Shown here piece after piece: positions 8,872 through 17,482 of a stretch of 64,000 bases of DNA (the stretch's first letter is position 1; each line of letters opens with the position of its first letter). Position numbers and translations under genes: made by a program. The stretch spans positions 1,442,519 through 1,506,518 of the forward strand of contig CP166960.1 of the NCBI GenBank assembly GCA_041447175.1, written 5' to 3'. The notes beneath the pieces are model-generated. The model was given only the letters and a program-made list of their open reading frames with translations, was not told where the DNA came from and made no database searches. This stretch comes from Candidatus Bathyarchaeia archaeon (GTDB taxonomy: Archaea; Thermoproteota; Bathyarchaeia; Bathyarchaeales; Bathycorpusculaceae).

Positions 8872-9387
8872 GTGATACGGATGCTGCCTGGAATAGTAGT
8901 TAAACATTTGAAACGATTTTTTGACGAAAGAGGCTCCTTCATGGAAGTCTTTAGAAAAGACTGCAAGGACCTTCTAATAGATGGCGATGTTATCTCCCAA
9001 GCAAACTTGTCCACAACATACCCCGGAATCATCCGAGCCTGGCATCGTCACCTGCGTGGACAAACAGACTACTTTTTGGCGCTGAAGGGCGCAATCAAAA
9101 TTGGCGTCTACGACGACGAAACCGCCGAACTTAACGAAATAGTTTCCTCAGGCACAAGCATTCAGGCAGTCCGAGTGCCAGGCCACTTTTGGCACGGCTT
9201 TAAAGCCGTAGGCAACGAACAGGCTATGTTACTTTACTTCACCACTAACTTGTATGACGCCGCGGATCCAGATGAGGAGCGTCGACCCTGGAACGACCCC
9301 GCTTTAATTCCAAAAATCATTAACGGTAAAACTAAGGACCCTCGTGTTGGCAAACCTTGGGACTGGAATTACCCGCCACATAAGTGA
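8872..9387 (+). CDS. rfbC: dTDP-4-dehydrorhamnose 3,5-epimerase-like cupin
   Basis: 171 residues, within the size range of RmlC. It converts dTDP-4-keto-6-deoxyglucose to dTDP-4-keto-L-rhamnose. Visible RmlC features are FFDERGSFMEVFRKD near the start, the metal-independent cupin core IIRAWHRHLRGQTDYF (catalytic-His region about residue 62), and VRVPGHFWHGFKAV. The WHRH segment departs from the classical RGLHYQ, so a related epimerase specificity is possible. The start is GTG at 8872 (GAAGGA just upstream); an ATG three codons later is the alternative. It ends just before the rfbB start. Confidence 0.85.
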   Translation: MIRMLPGIVVKHLKRFFDERGSFMEVFRKDCKDLLIDGDVISQANLSTTYPGIIRAWHRHLRGQTDYFLALKGAIKIGVYDDETAELNEIVSSGTSIQAVRVPGHFWHGFKAVGNEQAMLLYFTTNLYDAADPDEERRPWNDPALIPKIINGKTKDPRVGKPWDWNYPPHK

Positions 9388-9392
9388 TTGCC

Positions 9393-10403
9393 ATGAAAAT
9401 ACTTGTCACCGGCGGATTAGGATTCATAGGAAGCAACTTCTGCCGCCACATACTCACCAAACACCCAGACTACGAACTGATAAATCTGGACAGGATGGGC
9501 ATAGGCGCCAACCCCGCCAGCATGCAAGACGCTGAAAACAACCCCAACTACCGATTCATAAAAGGCGACATATGCAACATTCCACTTCTGCACAAAACCA
9601 TCAGCCAAGTTGACGCGGTGGTAAATTTTGCGGCGGAAACGCACGTAGACCGCAGCATAAGCGACCCCTACACGTTTGTGCAGAACAACACCATCGGAAC
9701 CTACACTGTTCTGGACGCAGTACGTAAACATAACCTGCATGCGCGTATGGTGCAAATTTCCACCGACGAGGTGTATGGCACGGCGGTTCAAGGGTCATTC
9801 ACCGAAAAAGACACACCTAACCCGTCAAACCCCTATTCCGCTTCTAAAGCAGCGGCAGACATGTTTGTGCTTGCTTACCATAAAACTTACAAGCTGAACG
9901 TTTCGATAACGCGGTGTACAAATAATTTTGGAGCGTACCAGTTGCCAGAGAAACTCATCCCAAAAACTATCATCCGCGCCCTCAAAGACCTGCCGATTCC
10001 CATCTATGGCACAGGTACTAACATCCGCGACTGGATATATGTGCAAGACCACTGCACCGCCGTGGAAACAGTTCTGGAGAAGGGAGAAGCTGGCGAGGTC
10101 TACAATGTTTCAGCAAAGAACGAAGCCACTAACTTGGAGATAGTGAAGAGAATTCTGGAGTTGCTGGACAAGCCAGAAAGTCTAATCACGTTTGTGGAAG
10201 ACCGCCCAGGACACGACACACGCTACAGCTTAGACTCCACAAAGCTTCAAACGGAACTGGGTTGGAAACCCGCATTCTCCTTCAAAGAAGCATTGGAGTC
10301 AACTGTGAAGTGGTATGTTGAAAACGAGAAAGCGTGGACACCATTTGCTACACAAGATATACTTTCGCCAACCCCATGGAAGACTGCTGGCGGTAGCCGA
10401 TGA
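9393..10403 (+). CDS. rfbB: dTDP-glucose 4,6-dehydratase
   Basis: Extended SDR of about 336 residues. The NAD-binding TGGLGFIGSN lies at residues 6-15, the substrate and catalytic region has AAETHVDRS, STDEVYG and YSASK, and the C-terminal half has NNFGAYQLPEKLIP and GTNIRDWIYV, all typical of RmlB. It dehydrates dTDP-glucose to dTDP-4-keto-6-deoxyglucose. The ATG at 9393 is preferred to a GTG at 9384 that overlaps the preceding stop. The 3' end overlaps rfbD by ATGA, so the two are translationally coupled. Confidence 0.93.
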   Translation: MKILVTGGLGFIGSNFCRHILTKHPDYELINLDRMGIGANPASMQDAENNPNYRFIKGDICNIPLLHKTISQVDAVVNFAAETHVDRSISDPYTFVQNNTIGTYTVLDAVRKHNLHARMVQISTDEVYGTAVQGSFTEKDTPNPSNPYSASKAAADMFVLAYHKTYKLNVSITRCTNNFGAYQLPEKLIPKTIIRALKDLPIPIYGTGTNIRDWIYVQDHCTAVETVLEKGEAGEVYNVSAKNEATNLEIVKRILELLDKPESLITFVEDRPGHDTRYSLDSTKLQTELGWKPAFSFKEALESTVKWYVENEKAWTPFATQDILSPTPWKTAGGSR

Positions 10404-11293
10404 AACTTGTAGTTACAGGTGCCAGCGGGCTGTACGGCTCTAAACTTGTGGAATTCGCCGTTGACCAGGGGCATCAAGTTTACGCGTTCCACAATCAGCA
10501 CCCTGCCCCGCATGGAACCCCAGTTAAGCTGGACATAACCAGCAAAGAAGAACTGCAAGCTGAAATTCAGAGAATTCAGCCTGACGCCATCGTGCATGCC
10601 GCAACCCTGACGGGGGTGGACCAGTGTGAGCTGAATCGCGAGTTGGCGTGGAAGATAAACGTGGAAGGCACCCAAAGCATTGTTGAAGCGGCAAAGGCAA
10701 CGGGCGCTTTTTTGTTGTATGTTTCGACCGACTACGTTTTTGACGGCGAAAAAGGCGGCTACACAGAAGACGATTTGCCCAGCCCCGTCAACTACTATGG
10801 GTACACGAAGCTGAAGGCTGAGGAAGCCGTCAAAAAAAGCTCAAGTGAGTACTGTATTGGGCGCACCAGCGTCATTTACGGTTCAACTCCAGCGGCAGGC
10901 AAAATCAACTTTGCCCTGTGGCTTTTAGACGAACTTAGAAAAGGAGAACAAGTGAAGGTGTTTGTGGACCAGTGGAATTCCCCCACACTCAACAGCAGCC
11001 TTGCCGACATGACTTTGGAGGTTGTGGAACGTAAACTGACGGGGGTTTTTCATTTGTCGGGGGCTTCCCGCATAAACCGATACGAGTTTGCAATGGCGCT
11101 TGCCAAGACATCGGGGGTAGATGAATCGTTAGTTGTGCCTGCCCGTTCAGAAGAGTTGTCTTTTCCCGCCAAACGCCCCAAAGACTCCTCGCTTGACACA
11201 ACAAAAGCCCAACAGACTCTAAAGCATAAGCCACTGCAGATAGCTGAAGCCTTAAAGAGGCTTAAAACCGAAACAAACAAGCCTCAAGAATAA
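10400..11293 (+). CDS. rfbD: dTDP-4-dehydrorhamnose reductase
   Basis: 297 residues, SDR family. It shows the NADPH motif TGASGLYGSK (residues 6-15), DAIVHAATLTGVDQCE, STDYVFDG and the catalytic YGYTK. It makes dTDP-L-rhamnose, completing the pathway encoded by the four adjacent genes. The start ATG overlaps the rfbB stop by four bases. The set is in the order A-C-B-D, and a glycosyltransferase follows at once. Confidence 0.93.
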   Translation: MKLVVTGASGLYGSKLVEFAVDQGHQVYAFHNQHPAPHGTPVKLDITSKEELQAEIQRIQPDAIVHAATLTGVDQCELNRELAWKINVEGTQSIVEAAKATGAFLLYVSTDYVFDGEKGGYTEDDLPSPVNYYGYTKLKAEEAVKKSSSEYCIGRTSVIYGSTPAAGKINFALWLLDELRKGEQVKVFVDQWNSPTLNSSLADMTLEVVERKLTGVFHLSGASRINRYEFAMALAKTSGVDESLVVPARSEELSFPAKRPKDSSLDTTKAQQTLKHKPLQIAEALKRLKTETNKPQE

Positions 11294-11314
11294 CAACAAA
11301 GTAATTTCAGTGGG

Positions 11315-11974
11315 TTGTTGCAGTTGTTGACTGAGGGCGTTTCTGTGGTCACCACAACATGGAACGAAGCAGACAACATCGAAAAGTTAGTCACCGCGGT
11401 ACGCAAAGTGTTGGCAGGGGTTGCTCACGAAATCATCGTGGTTGATGACAGCTCAACCGACGGAACCATCGAAATCACCCAGCGGGTAGCTGATGTGGCG
11501 GTCTCAAAGCAGCGCGAAGGACAAAGCAAAGGTCTACTGCACGGGATGCAACTGGCAAAATACCCCTTCGTCGTAACCATCGACGCCGATTTAGAGAACG
11601 ACCCCAAATACATCCCACAAATGCTCCAGCAAATGCAGGCGGGCGCTGATGTGGTGGTGGCTTCCCGCACCAAGATTCCGCGGTTTTCCGAAAAGGTAGC
11701 CTCCAAAACGCTGGGCAAACTGGTGGGGGTGACGGATTTTTTCTCAAATTTTCGGGCTTTTCGAACCGAGCACGTGCCGATGTTTGTTTTGGGCGAGGGG
11801 GAAATGTTTGGCTCAGAATTTCTGATACTTGCAAAAAAACACAAACTGAAAATAACCGAAATCCGCTACGAGGCGCCGCCTAGACGCCAAAACCCCCGCA
11901 TTGGAGGCACCTTAAGGGCGAACGTGAGGATTCTTTGGGCAACAGCCAAAGCCATGTGGTTATATGTGAAGTAG
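11315..11974 (+). CDS. Family 2 glycosyltransferase, dolichol-phosphate-mannosyltransferase-like
   Basis: 219 residues with the GT-A fold motifs VSVVTTTWNEADNIEKLV, VVDDSSTDGT and TIDADLENDP. There is no transmembrane helix, matching the short single-domain DPM1-like type that transfers a sugar to a lipid phosphate. No ATG is available: in-frame TTG codons occur at 11315, 11318, 11324 and 11327, so the start is uncertain by a few residues. It follows the rhamnose genes by 21 bases and may use their product or feed the same surface glycan. Confidence 0.88.
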   Translation: MLQLLTEGVSVVTTTWNEADNIEKLVTAVRKVLAGVAHEIIVVDDSSTDGTIEITQRVADVAVSKQREGQSKGLLHGMQLAKYPFVVTIDADLENDPKYIPQMLQQMQAGADVVVASRTKIPRFSEKVASKTLGKLVGVTDFFSNFRAFRTEHVPMFVLGEGEMFGSEFLILAKKHKLKITEIRYEAPPRRQNPRIGGTLRANVRILWATAKAMWLYVK

Positions 11975-12346
11975 CCGAAGCAGAAAGAATGATTGTTAAG
12001 AAGCCCGTTTTCTTGTTTGCTTCTATCTCCTTTCCTTATGAAGTATCAGCAGAACTGAAGCCGACAATAAAAGGCAAAAAGCCCGCCTATTTGCCGTCTA
12101 TTAGCATCCAAATAGCAATTGTATGCAGAACCTATAGAGGGGAGGGTCGACATTATAGGATTCGGTAGTTGAAGCGACAGGGAAAATGGGAAATCGTAGA
12201 GGGGATAGGGGTAGGCGATAGGTAGTCAACCTACCTTCAAGCACAAGCGGTACGGGGAAAGTAGACAAAAACAGAGAGAAAATCGGCATCAGATTATGTA
12301 AAAAGCATAAATACCGTCTGGATACACTTAGGAAGTGGTGTTTCAG
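11975..12346. other. Intergenic stretch with promoter for the ACT/PaaK/IorAB group
   Basis: No convincing gene in 372 bases; reading frames here have no recognisable protein. There is a short inverted repeat (GGTAG-TCAAC-CTACC near 12220-12234). TATA-like AAAGCATAAATACC at about 12301-12314 is placed about 35 bases before the next ATG. Confidence 0.5.
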
Positions 12347-12793
12347 ATGCCCGTTCAGCAAGTCAGCGTGTTTTTAGATAATCGACCTGGCTCACTTTCA
12401 GAGATGCTGTGCCACCTTGAGAAACTTCAAATCAAAATTTACGCGCTCTCCATCGCCGAAGCAGGCGAATATGGAGTAATCCGCATGATAACCGCCGACC
12501 CCCAAAAAGTCGCGCAGTCACTGGAAGACGCCAACTTTAACCTCGCCAAAGCCAAGAAAAACACCGAAGTCACCGCCATCCTCATAACCGACAAAAACCC
12601 CATCTCAAAAATAGCCAAAATCCTAGGCGAAAAGGAAGTCAACATTGAATACGCTTACTCGTCAGCGGTTCATTACGACGGTAAATACGTGCTTGTGGCA
12701 AGGCCACGAGAGATTGAGGTCGCCGAGAAAGCCCTCCAAGACAACGAAGTTGCGACCCTGACATTGGAAGAAATCAAACAACACTTCCAATAA
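12347..12793 (+). CDS. Tandem ACT-domain amino-acid-binding protein
   Basis: 148 residues made of two ACT domains in tandem: VQQVSVFLDNRPGSLSEMLC at the start and EVTAILITDKNPISKIAKIL in the middle. Proteins of this kind bind amino acids and often sit beside phenylacetate-CoA ligase and IorAB genes, as here, probably sensing aromatic or branched amino acids. The ATG at 12347 is preferred over in-frame GTGs at 12335 and 12338, because GGTG then serves as ribosome site. First gene of an apparent operon with paaK, iorA and iorB. Confidence 0.85.
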   Translation: MPVQQVSVFLDNRPGSLSEMLCHLEKLQIKIYALSIAEAGEYGVIRMITADPQKVAQSLEDANFNLAKAKKNTEVTAILITDKNPISKIAKILGEKEVNIEYAYSSAVHYDGKYVLVARPREIEVAEKALQDNEVATLTLEEIKQHFQ

Positions 12794-12857
12794 TAGACAA
12801 AGACAGGCAAAATTATTTTAGAAGGCTGAACCAGAGAACATCCATCAACAGTCACAT

Positions 12858-14207
12858 ATGCAGCCACAGGGCTACTGGGGAAAACTGATGAGTGACAACA
12901 AACACTGGAACAAAACCGTAGAAACTATGCCGAGAAAACAAATCCGCGAACTCCAACTTAAAAAACTTAAAGCACAAGTCAAACATTGCTACGAAAACTC
13001 GGCGTTTTACCAAAGAAAATTCAAAACTGCAGGCATCACGCCAGACAGCATAAAAACCTTGGAAGACCTGCAGAAAATTCCCTTCACAGTCAAAACCGAC
13101 CTGAGAGACAACTACCCCACGGGGCTAGTCGCCGTGGACTCAGGCAACATCGTGGAAATCCACGCGTCAAGCGGAACCACAGGCAACCCAATAGTGGGCG
13201 CGTACACCAAAACGGACATGGAAGCCTGGCAAGAAGTCATGGCACGCTCCATCTACACCACAGGCGGAAGAAAAGAAGACGTAATACACATCGCCTACGG
13301 CTACGGGTTATTCACAGGCGGATTAGGCTTCCATTATGGTGCCCAAAAAATCGGCATCGAAACCGTCCCCGCAAGCGGCGGCATGACCCAACGGCAAATA
13401 AAGCTCATGAAAGATTTAGGCGCAACAATTCTCTGCTGCACCCCAAGCTTTGCCGTGTACCTCTCCGAAGTCATGGCAGCTGAAGGCGTAAACCCCAAAA
13501 AAGACCTAAAACTACGCACAGGCATATTTGGCGCTGAACCTTGGTCAGACCGAACCCGCCAACGCATAAACACGGCTCTTGGCATTGACGCCTTTGACAT
13601 TTACGGACTAACAGAACTGTGCGGTCCAGGCGTAGCCGTTGAATGCCCCGAACACAACGGGTTACACATCTGGGAAGACCACTTCATTGTCGAAACCATC
13701 AACCCTGAAACAGGCGAAGTTCTCTCTGAAGGCGAAGAAGGCGAACTGGTCTTCACTCCGCTTTCCAAAACGGGCATGCCGCTGCTTCGGTACCGCACCA
13801 GAGACATATCCGTTATCGAAACCGACATGTGCCCATGCAGACGCACACACTCCCGCATGATGCGCGTCAGCGGCAGGTCAGATGACATGCTCATAATACG
13901 GGGGGTCAACGTGTTTCCCAGCCAAATCGAATACGTCATCATGGGCTTCCCTGAGTTAGCAACCCAATACGAGATTTACGTGGACCGCCCAGACGCCTTG
14001 GACACTTTCGCCGTGAAAGTTGAGTTAACAGAAGAATACTCAAAGAGCACCGCCCTAAACATGAACGAGTTGAAAAGCAGAATCCTAAGCAAAATCAACA
14101 ACGTCACAGGACTTAACCCCGAAATCCAGATTGTCAAATATGGCGAAATCCCACGAACCGAAGGCAAAGCCAAACACGTTTTTGACAAACGCAAAGGTAA
14201 AACCTAA
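12858..14207 (+). CDS. paaK: Phenylacetate-CoA ligase family protein
   Basis: 449 residues, the standard PaaK length. The family start (YWGKLMSDNKHWN, then CYENSAFYQRKF) is intact, followed by the AMP/ATP-binding loop SSGTTGNPIVGAYT, then GIFGAEPWSD, DIYGLTELCGPG and the adenylation motif LRYRTRD, and the C-terminal GRSDDMLIIRGVNVFPSQIE. It interconverts an aryl acid plus CoA and ATP with aryl-CoA. Next to IorAB it probably works on the arylacetyl-CoA made from aromatic amino acids. It ends 12 bases before iorA. Confidence 0.93.
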   Translation: MQPQGYWGKLMSDNKHWNKTVETMPRKQIRELQLKKLKAQVKHCYENSAFYQRKFKTAGITPDSIKTLEDLQKIPFTVKTDLRDNYPTGLVAVDSGNIVEIHASSGTTGNPIVGAYTKTDMEAWQEVMARSIYTTGGRKEDVIHIAYGYGLFTGGLGFHYGAQKIGIETVPASGGMTQRQIKLMKDLGATILCCTPSFAVYLSEVMAAEGVNPKKDLKLRTGIFGAEPWSDRTRQRINTALGIDAFDIYGLTELCGPGVAVECPEHNGLHIWEDHFIVETINPETGEVLSEGEEGELVFTPLSKTGMPLLRYRTRDISVIETDMCPCRRTHSRMMRVSGRSDDMLIIRGVNVFPSQIEYVIMGFPELATQYEIYVDRPDALDTFAVKVELTEEYSKSTALNMNELKSRILSKINNVTGLNPEIQIVKYGEIPRTEGKAKHVFDKRKGKT

Positions 14208-14219
14208 AAGGTAAACCTG

Positions 14220-16415
14220 ATGGCGCCCAAGATTGCATCTGACAAACCCAACAGCTTCCTGCTGCTTAACGGGGACGAAGCAGTCGCACGCGGCGCCTTA
14301 GAAGCAGGCATAAAAGTTGCAGCAGCCTACCCTGGAACGCCTTCAACGGAGATTTTAGAAGCCATCGCAGCAGTGGCTAAACAGTTCGGGATTTACGCGG
14401 AGTGGAGCATAAACGAAATTGTAGCCATGGAAGTCGCTGTCGGTGCCTCGATGGCGGGCGTCCGTTCCATCGTGTCCATGAAGCATGTCGGGTTAAATGT
14501 GGCTGCAGACGCCGCCATGACGCTGGCGTATACGGGTGTTGTTGGCGGGTTGGTTATTGCTGTGTGCGATGACCCCGCCATGCATAGCAGCCAAAACGAG
14601 CAGGACACACGCTACTTCGCGATTCACTCCAACATTCCGCTACTGGACGCGGGCAGCCCCCAAGAAGCCTACGAAATGACCCGCGACGCCTTTGAACTAA
14701 GCGAAATACTGCAGTTGCCCATCCTCGTGCGGTTAACAACCCGCGTTGCACACGGAAAAGCCCGCGTCAAAATCGGCAAATTCCAAGCTCTCAAACGAAA
14801 AGCGGAATTTGACAAGGAATGCGCCAAATGGGTTATGGTTCCCCAAAACGCCTTAAGGCAACACCGCATCCTCAAAAGCCGCTTGACACAGGCAGAAAAA
14901 CTGGTTAACGAATCCAAATTCAACATCATTGAAGATAACAACAAAGAAATGGGCGTTATTGGCAGCGGCATCGGCTTCTACCACGCCAAATCCCTGCTTG
15001 AGCAGGGGCAGTTTTCTTGGTTGAAACTGGGTGCAGTGTATCCGTTTCCCCGCGGCTTGGTTGAACGATTTGTTTCAAAGCTCAAGAAGGTAATTGTGGT
15101 TGAAGAACTGCGCCCCTACGTGGAGGACAATTTACACGGCTTAAACGTGGAAGTTCTGGGCAAAGAACAGTTGGGGTTGGAGGAAATCGGCGAATTCACC
15201 CCCGACGGCATCAGAACAGCTTTCGCTGAACAGGGTTATCTGAGCCCCGCTGAACCCCAAACCACAGAGGAGCTACCCCAGCGTCCTCCAGGTCTTTGCC
15301 CAGGGTGCCCTCACCGCGCATTTTACTACGCCATAAACACCGTAAACCAGTTTGTCAGCTGCAACCCCGAGAAATGTGTAGGCTGTGACATCTGCGAGTT
15401 AGCTTGCTCTTGGGAGAAAGAAAAAGTCTTCAACCCCACCAAATCAAGAATACGCGCAGTCAGACTAAACATAATCACTAATGTTGCTTTGACGTGTCGC
15501 CTCTGCCCTGACGCCGCCTGCATTCAAGCCTGCCCAAAAGACGCATTAAGCCAGTCTAAAGAAACCCGCATCATAACTGTTGACCCAGACAAATGCAACG
15601 GCTGCGGCTGGTGCGTCGAAGCCTGCGAATACGGCTCCTTGACGCTTCACCCAACAAAGCATCAAGCCATAGCCTGTGACACGTGCAATGGCGACCCCAA
15701 ATGCGTTCAAGCTTGCCCCGAATCCGCCCTAACGTTCATGGGACGCGCAAACGACAAAATCGTCACGGGAGACATAGGCTGCTACACGCTGGGCTGCTTG
15801 CCGCCAGTGAACACCGTTCAAACCTGCCTTTGCATGGGCGGAGGAATTTCTCAAGCAGCAGGTATGGCACACGCCGGCGTAAAAGACAAAACGTTCGCTG
15901 TTATTGGGGACTCAACTTTCTTCCACGGGGGCATGCCGGGGCTGCTTAACATTGCCTATAACAAGGCAAACGTCTGCGTCGTCGTTCTGGATAACCGCAC
16001 CGTAGCCATGACGGGACATCAACCCACGCCAGAATCAGGCAAAACCGCCATGGGAGACGACGCGAAAATAGTCAACGTGGAAGCCATTGCAAAAAGCTTG
16101 GGCATCGAAAAAATAGATGCCATAGACCCCTACGACCTTAAAAAAACTACACAGGTTCTAAGGGAAACCATGAATTACAAGGGACCAAGCGTCATCATTT
16201 CCTTACGTCCTTGCCCGCTTAAAATCGAAAAAGGACCCCTCAGACAAGTTCAACAGACCTGCAACGGCTGCGGCTTATGCGTCAAAGCCTACGGGTGCCC
16301 CGCCATCTCCCTAAATGGCAACCGCGCCGAAATCGACGAGACCCTCTGCAGCGGTTGCGGAGTATGCGAACAAGTCTGCCCATTCAACGCAATAAGGAGC
16401 AAAGATGCCCAATGA
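14220..16415 (+). CDS. iorA: Indolepyruvate:ferredoxin oxidoreductase alpha subunit with inserted ferredoxin domain
   Basis: 731 residues, longer than the usual ~600-650. Order: pyrimidine-binding domain (about 10-180, AYPGTPSTEI); C2-type domain (about 240-330); start of the thiamine-diphosphate domain RPPGLCPGCPHR (356-366); then an insert (about 376-510) with four Cys sets: 386/389/392/396, 426/429/434/438, 459/462/465/469 and 486/489/495/499. The TPP domain resumes with DIGCYTLG and VIGDSTFFHGGMPG. The usual C-terminal two-cluster ferredoxin carries C681/684/687/693 and C710/713/716/720. The insert resembles DmsB/HycB-type four-cluster ferredoxins. The enzyme oxidatively decarboxylates aryl pyruvates to aryl-acetyl-CoA, reducing ferredoxin. 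Confidence 0.93.
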   Translation: MAPKIASDKPNSFLLLNGDEAVARGALEAGIKVAAAYPGTPSTEILEAIAAVAKQFGIYAEWSINEIVAMEVAVGASMAGVRSIVSMKHVGLNVAADAAMTLAYTGVVGGLVIAVCDDPAMHSSQNEQDTRYFAIHSNIPLLDAGSPQEAYEMTRDAFELSEILQLPILVRLTTRVAHGKARVKIGKFQALKRKAEFDKECAKWVMVPQNALRQHRILKSRLTQAEKLVNESKFNIIEDNNKEMGVIGSGIGFYHAKSLLEQGQFSWLKLGAVYPFPRGLVERFVSKLKKVIVVEELRPYVEDNLHGLNVEVLGKEQLGLEEIGEFTPDGIRTAFAEQGYLSPAEPQTTEELPQRPPGLCPGCPHRAFYYAINTVNQFVSCNPEKCVGCDICELACSWEKEKVFNPTKSRIRAVRLNIITNVALTCRLCPDAACIQACPKDALSQSKETRIITVDPDKCNGCGWCVEACEYGSLTLHPTKHQAIACDTCNGDPKCVQACPESALTFMGRANDKIVTGDIGCYTLGCLPPVNTVQTCLCMGGGISQAAGMAHAGVKDKTFAVIGDSTFFHGGMPGLLNIAYNKANVCVVVLDNRTVAMTGHQPTPESGKTAMGDDAKIVNVEAIAKSLGIEKIDAIDPYDLKKTTQVLRETMNYKGPSVIISLRPCPLKIEKGPLRQVQQTCNGCGLCVKAYGCPAISLNGNRAEIDETLCSGCGVCEQVCPFNAIRSKDAQ

Positions 16416-17005
16416 AGCTGGACCTCATTTTCACGGGCGTTGGTGGTCAAGGTGTTGTGGTTCTAAGCGACATTTTCTGTGAAGCAGCCATGCTTGACGG
16501 TTTTGATGTTGCCAAGGCGGAAATTCATGGGATGGCACAGCGGGGCGGCTCCATAAGTGCACATGTCCGCGTCGGCGAGAAGGTTTTGTCGCCTTTGATT
16601 GAAACGGGCAAGGCTGAGGTGGTTGTGGGTTTTGAGGTTCTGGAAACCGCCCGAGCAATGACTATGTTGAAGCAAAAAGGTACCGTAGTGGTTAACACCA
16701 AATACATTCCTCCCGGCGGCGAATTATCAGGTTCAGGCAAGGCGTACAGTGTTGAGTCGCTTCTTGAATTAATCCGCAAAAAAGCGCTAAAAGTTCACGA
16801 AGTAGATGGAATAGCCCTCGCAAGCAAACTGGGCAATCTGCTTGTGGTAAACACCATTTTGCTGGGTGCCGTTTCCGCTCTCCCAGAAGTCCCAATTAAA
16901 ATTGGGTCATTTCAGCAAGCCATTGCGGGCAGGCTGAAAGAGAAGTACATACAACTTAACCTGCGAGCATTCCAGCTTGGTCGAGAAAGCGTTTTATCTC
17001 GTTAG
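16412..17005 (+). CDS. iorB: Indolepyruvate:ferredoxin oxidoreductase beta subunit
   Basis: 197 residues from the ATG at 16412, which overlaps the iorA stop by four bases; AAGGAGC lies 11 bases upstream. A longer in-frame reading exists but runs inside iorA. Family motifs: LIFTGVGGQGVVVLSDI at the start and EIHGMAQRGGSISAHVR, then TVVVNTKYIPPGG. This is the gamma-type (catalytic accessory) subunit that completes the IorAB dimer. Normal length. Confidence 0.94.
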   Translation: MKLDLIFTGVGGQGVVVLSDIFCEAAMLDGFDVAKAEIHGMAQRGGSISAHVRVGEKVLSPLIETGKAEVVVGFEVLETARAMTMLKQKGTVVVNTKYIPPGGELSGSGKAYSVESLLELIRKKALKVHEVDGIALASKLGNLLVVNTILLGAVSALPEVPIKIGSFQQAIAGRLKEKYIQLNLRAFQLGRESVLSR

Positions 17006-17052
17006 CTTCACCTAAAAGGCAAAGTACATCCAAAATAGGAGGAGACAGACAA

Positions 17053-17415
17053 ATGAAGGGAACAGACTACTTCAGGCAATACATAGGCATCCAACAAGTC
17101 GAAGCAAAAGACGGTTACGCAAAAATGACCATGGAAGTCACTAAACAACACACAAACGCGTTAGGCTTCACTCATGGGGGAGCCCTTTTCTCGTTTGCAG
17201 ACTGCGCCTTCGCCGAAGCCTCAAATTTCGGAGACAAAGTCGCCGTTGCGGTTCAGGTAAGCATAAACTTTCTCAGACCCACAAAAGAAGGCGACCTGCT
17301 AACTGCCGAGGCGGTCAGGGTTTCAGAGGGCAAAACCTTCGGATTATACAACATCACGATACGCAAGGAAGAAAAAATCGTCGCGGTTTTCTCAGGGTTA
17401 GCCTGCAAACAGTAA
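17053..17415 (+). CDS. PaaI-like hotdog-fold thioesterase
   Basis: 120 residues. The hotdog core and catalytic region read NALGFTHGGALFSFADCAFA, followed by VSINFLRPTKEGDLLTAEA. This is the PaaI/YdiI thioesterase family, which hydrolyses aryl-CoA or acyl-CoA esters. Placed after paaK-iorAB, it probably releases arylacetate from CoA or rescues trapped CoA. A strong AGGAGGAGA precedes the ATG. Confidence 0.9.
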   Translation: MKGTDYFRQYIGIQQVEAKDGYAKMTMEVTKQHTNALGFTHGGALFSFADCAFAEASNFGDKVAVAVQVSINFLRPTKEGDLLTAEAVRVSEGKTFGLYNITIRKEEKIVAVFSGLACKQ

Positions 17416-17482
17416 ACAACAATCGGTCGGCAAAGCTCTTATACAGCTAAACCAACCTGCTAACGTAAACGAGGGAAACCCC

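Noticed and set aside
11935-12168. 77-codon plus-strand frame after the GT2 gene
   Set aside because: It starts within the GT2 gene in another frame and has no motif or conserved composition.
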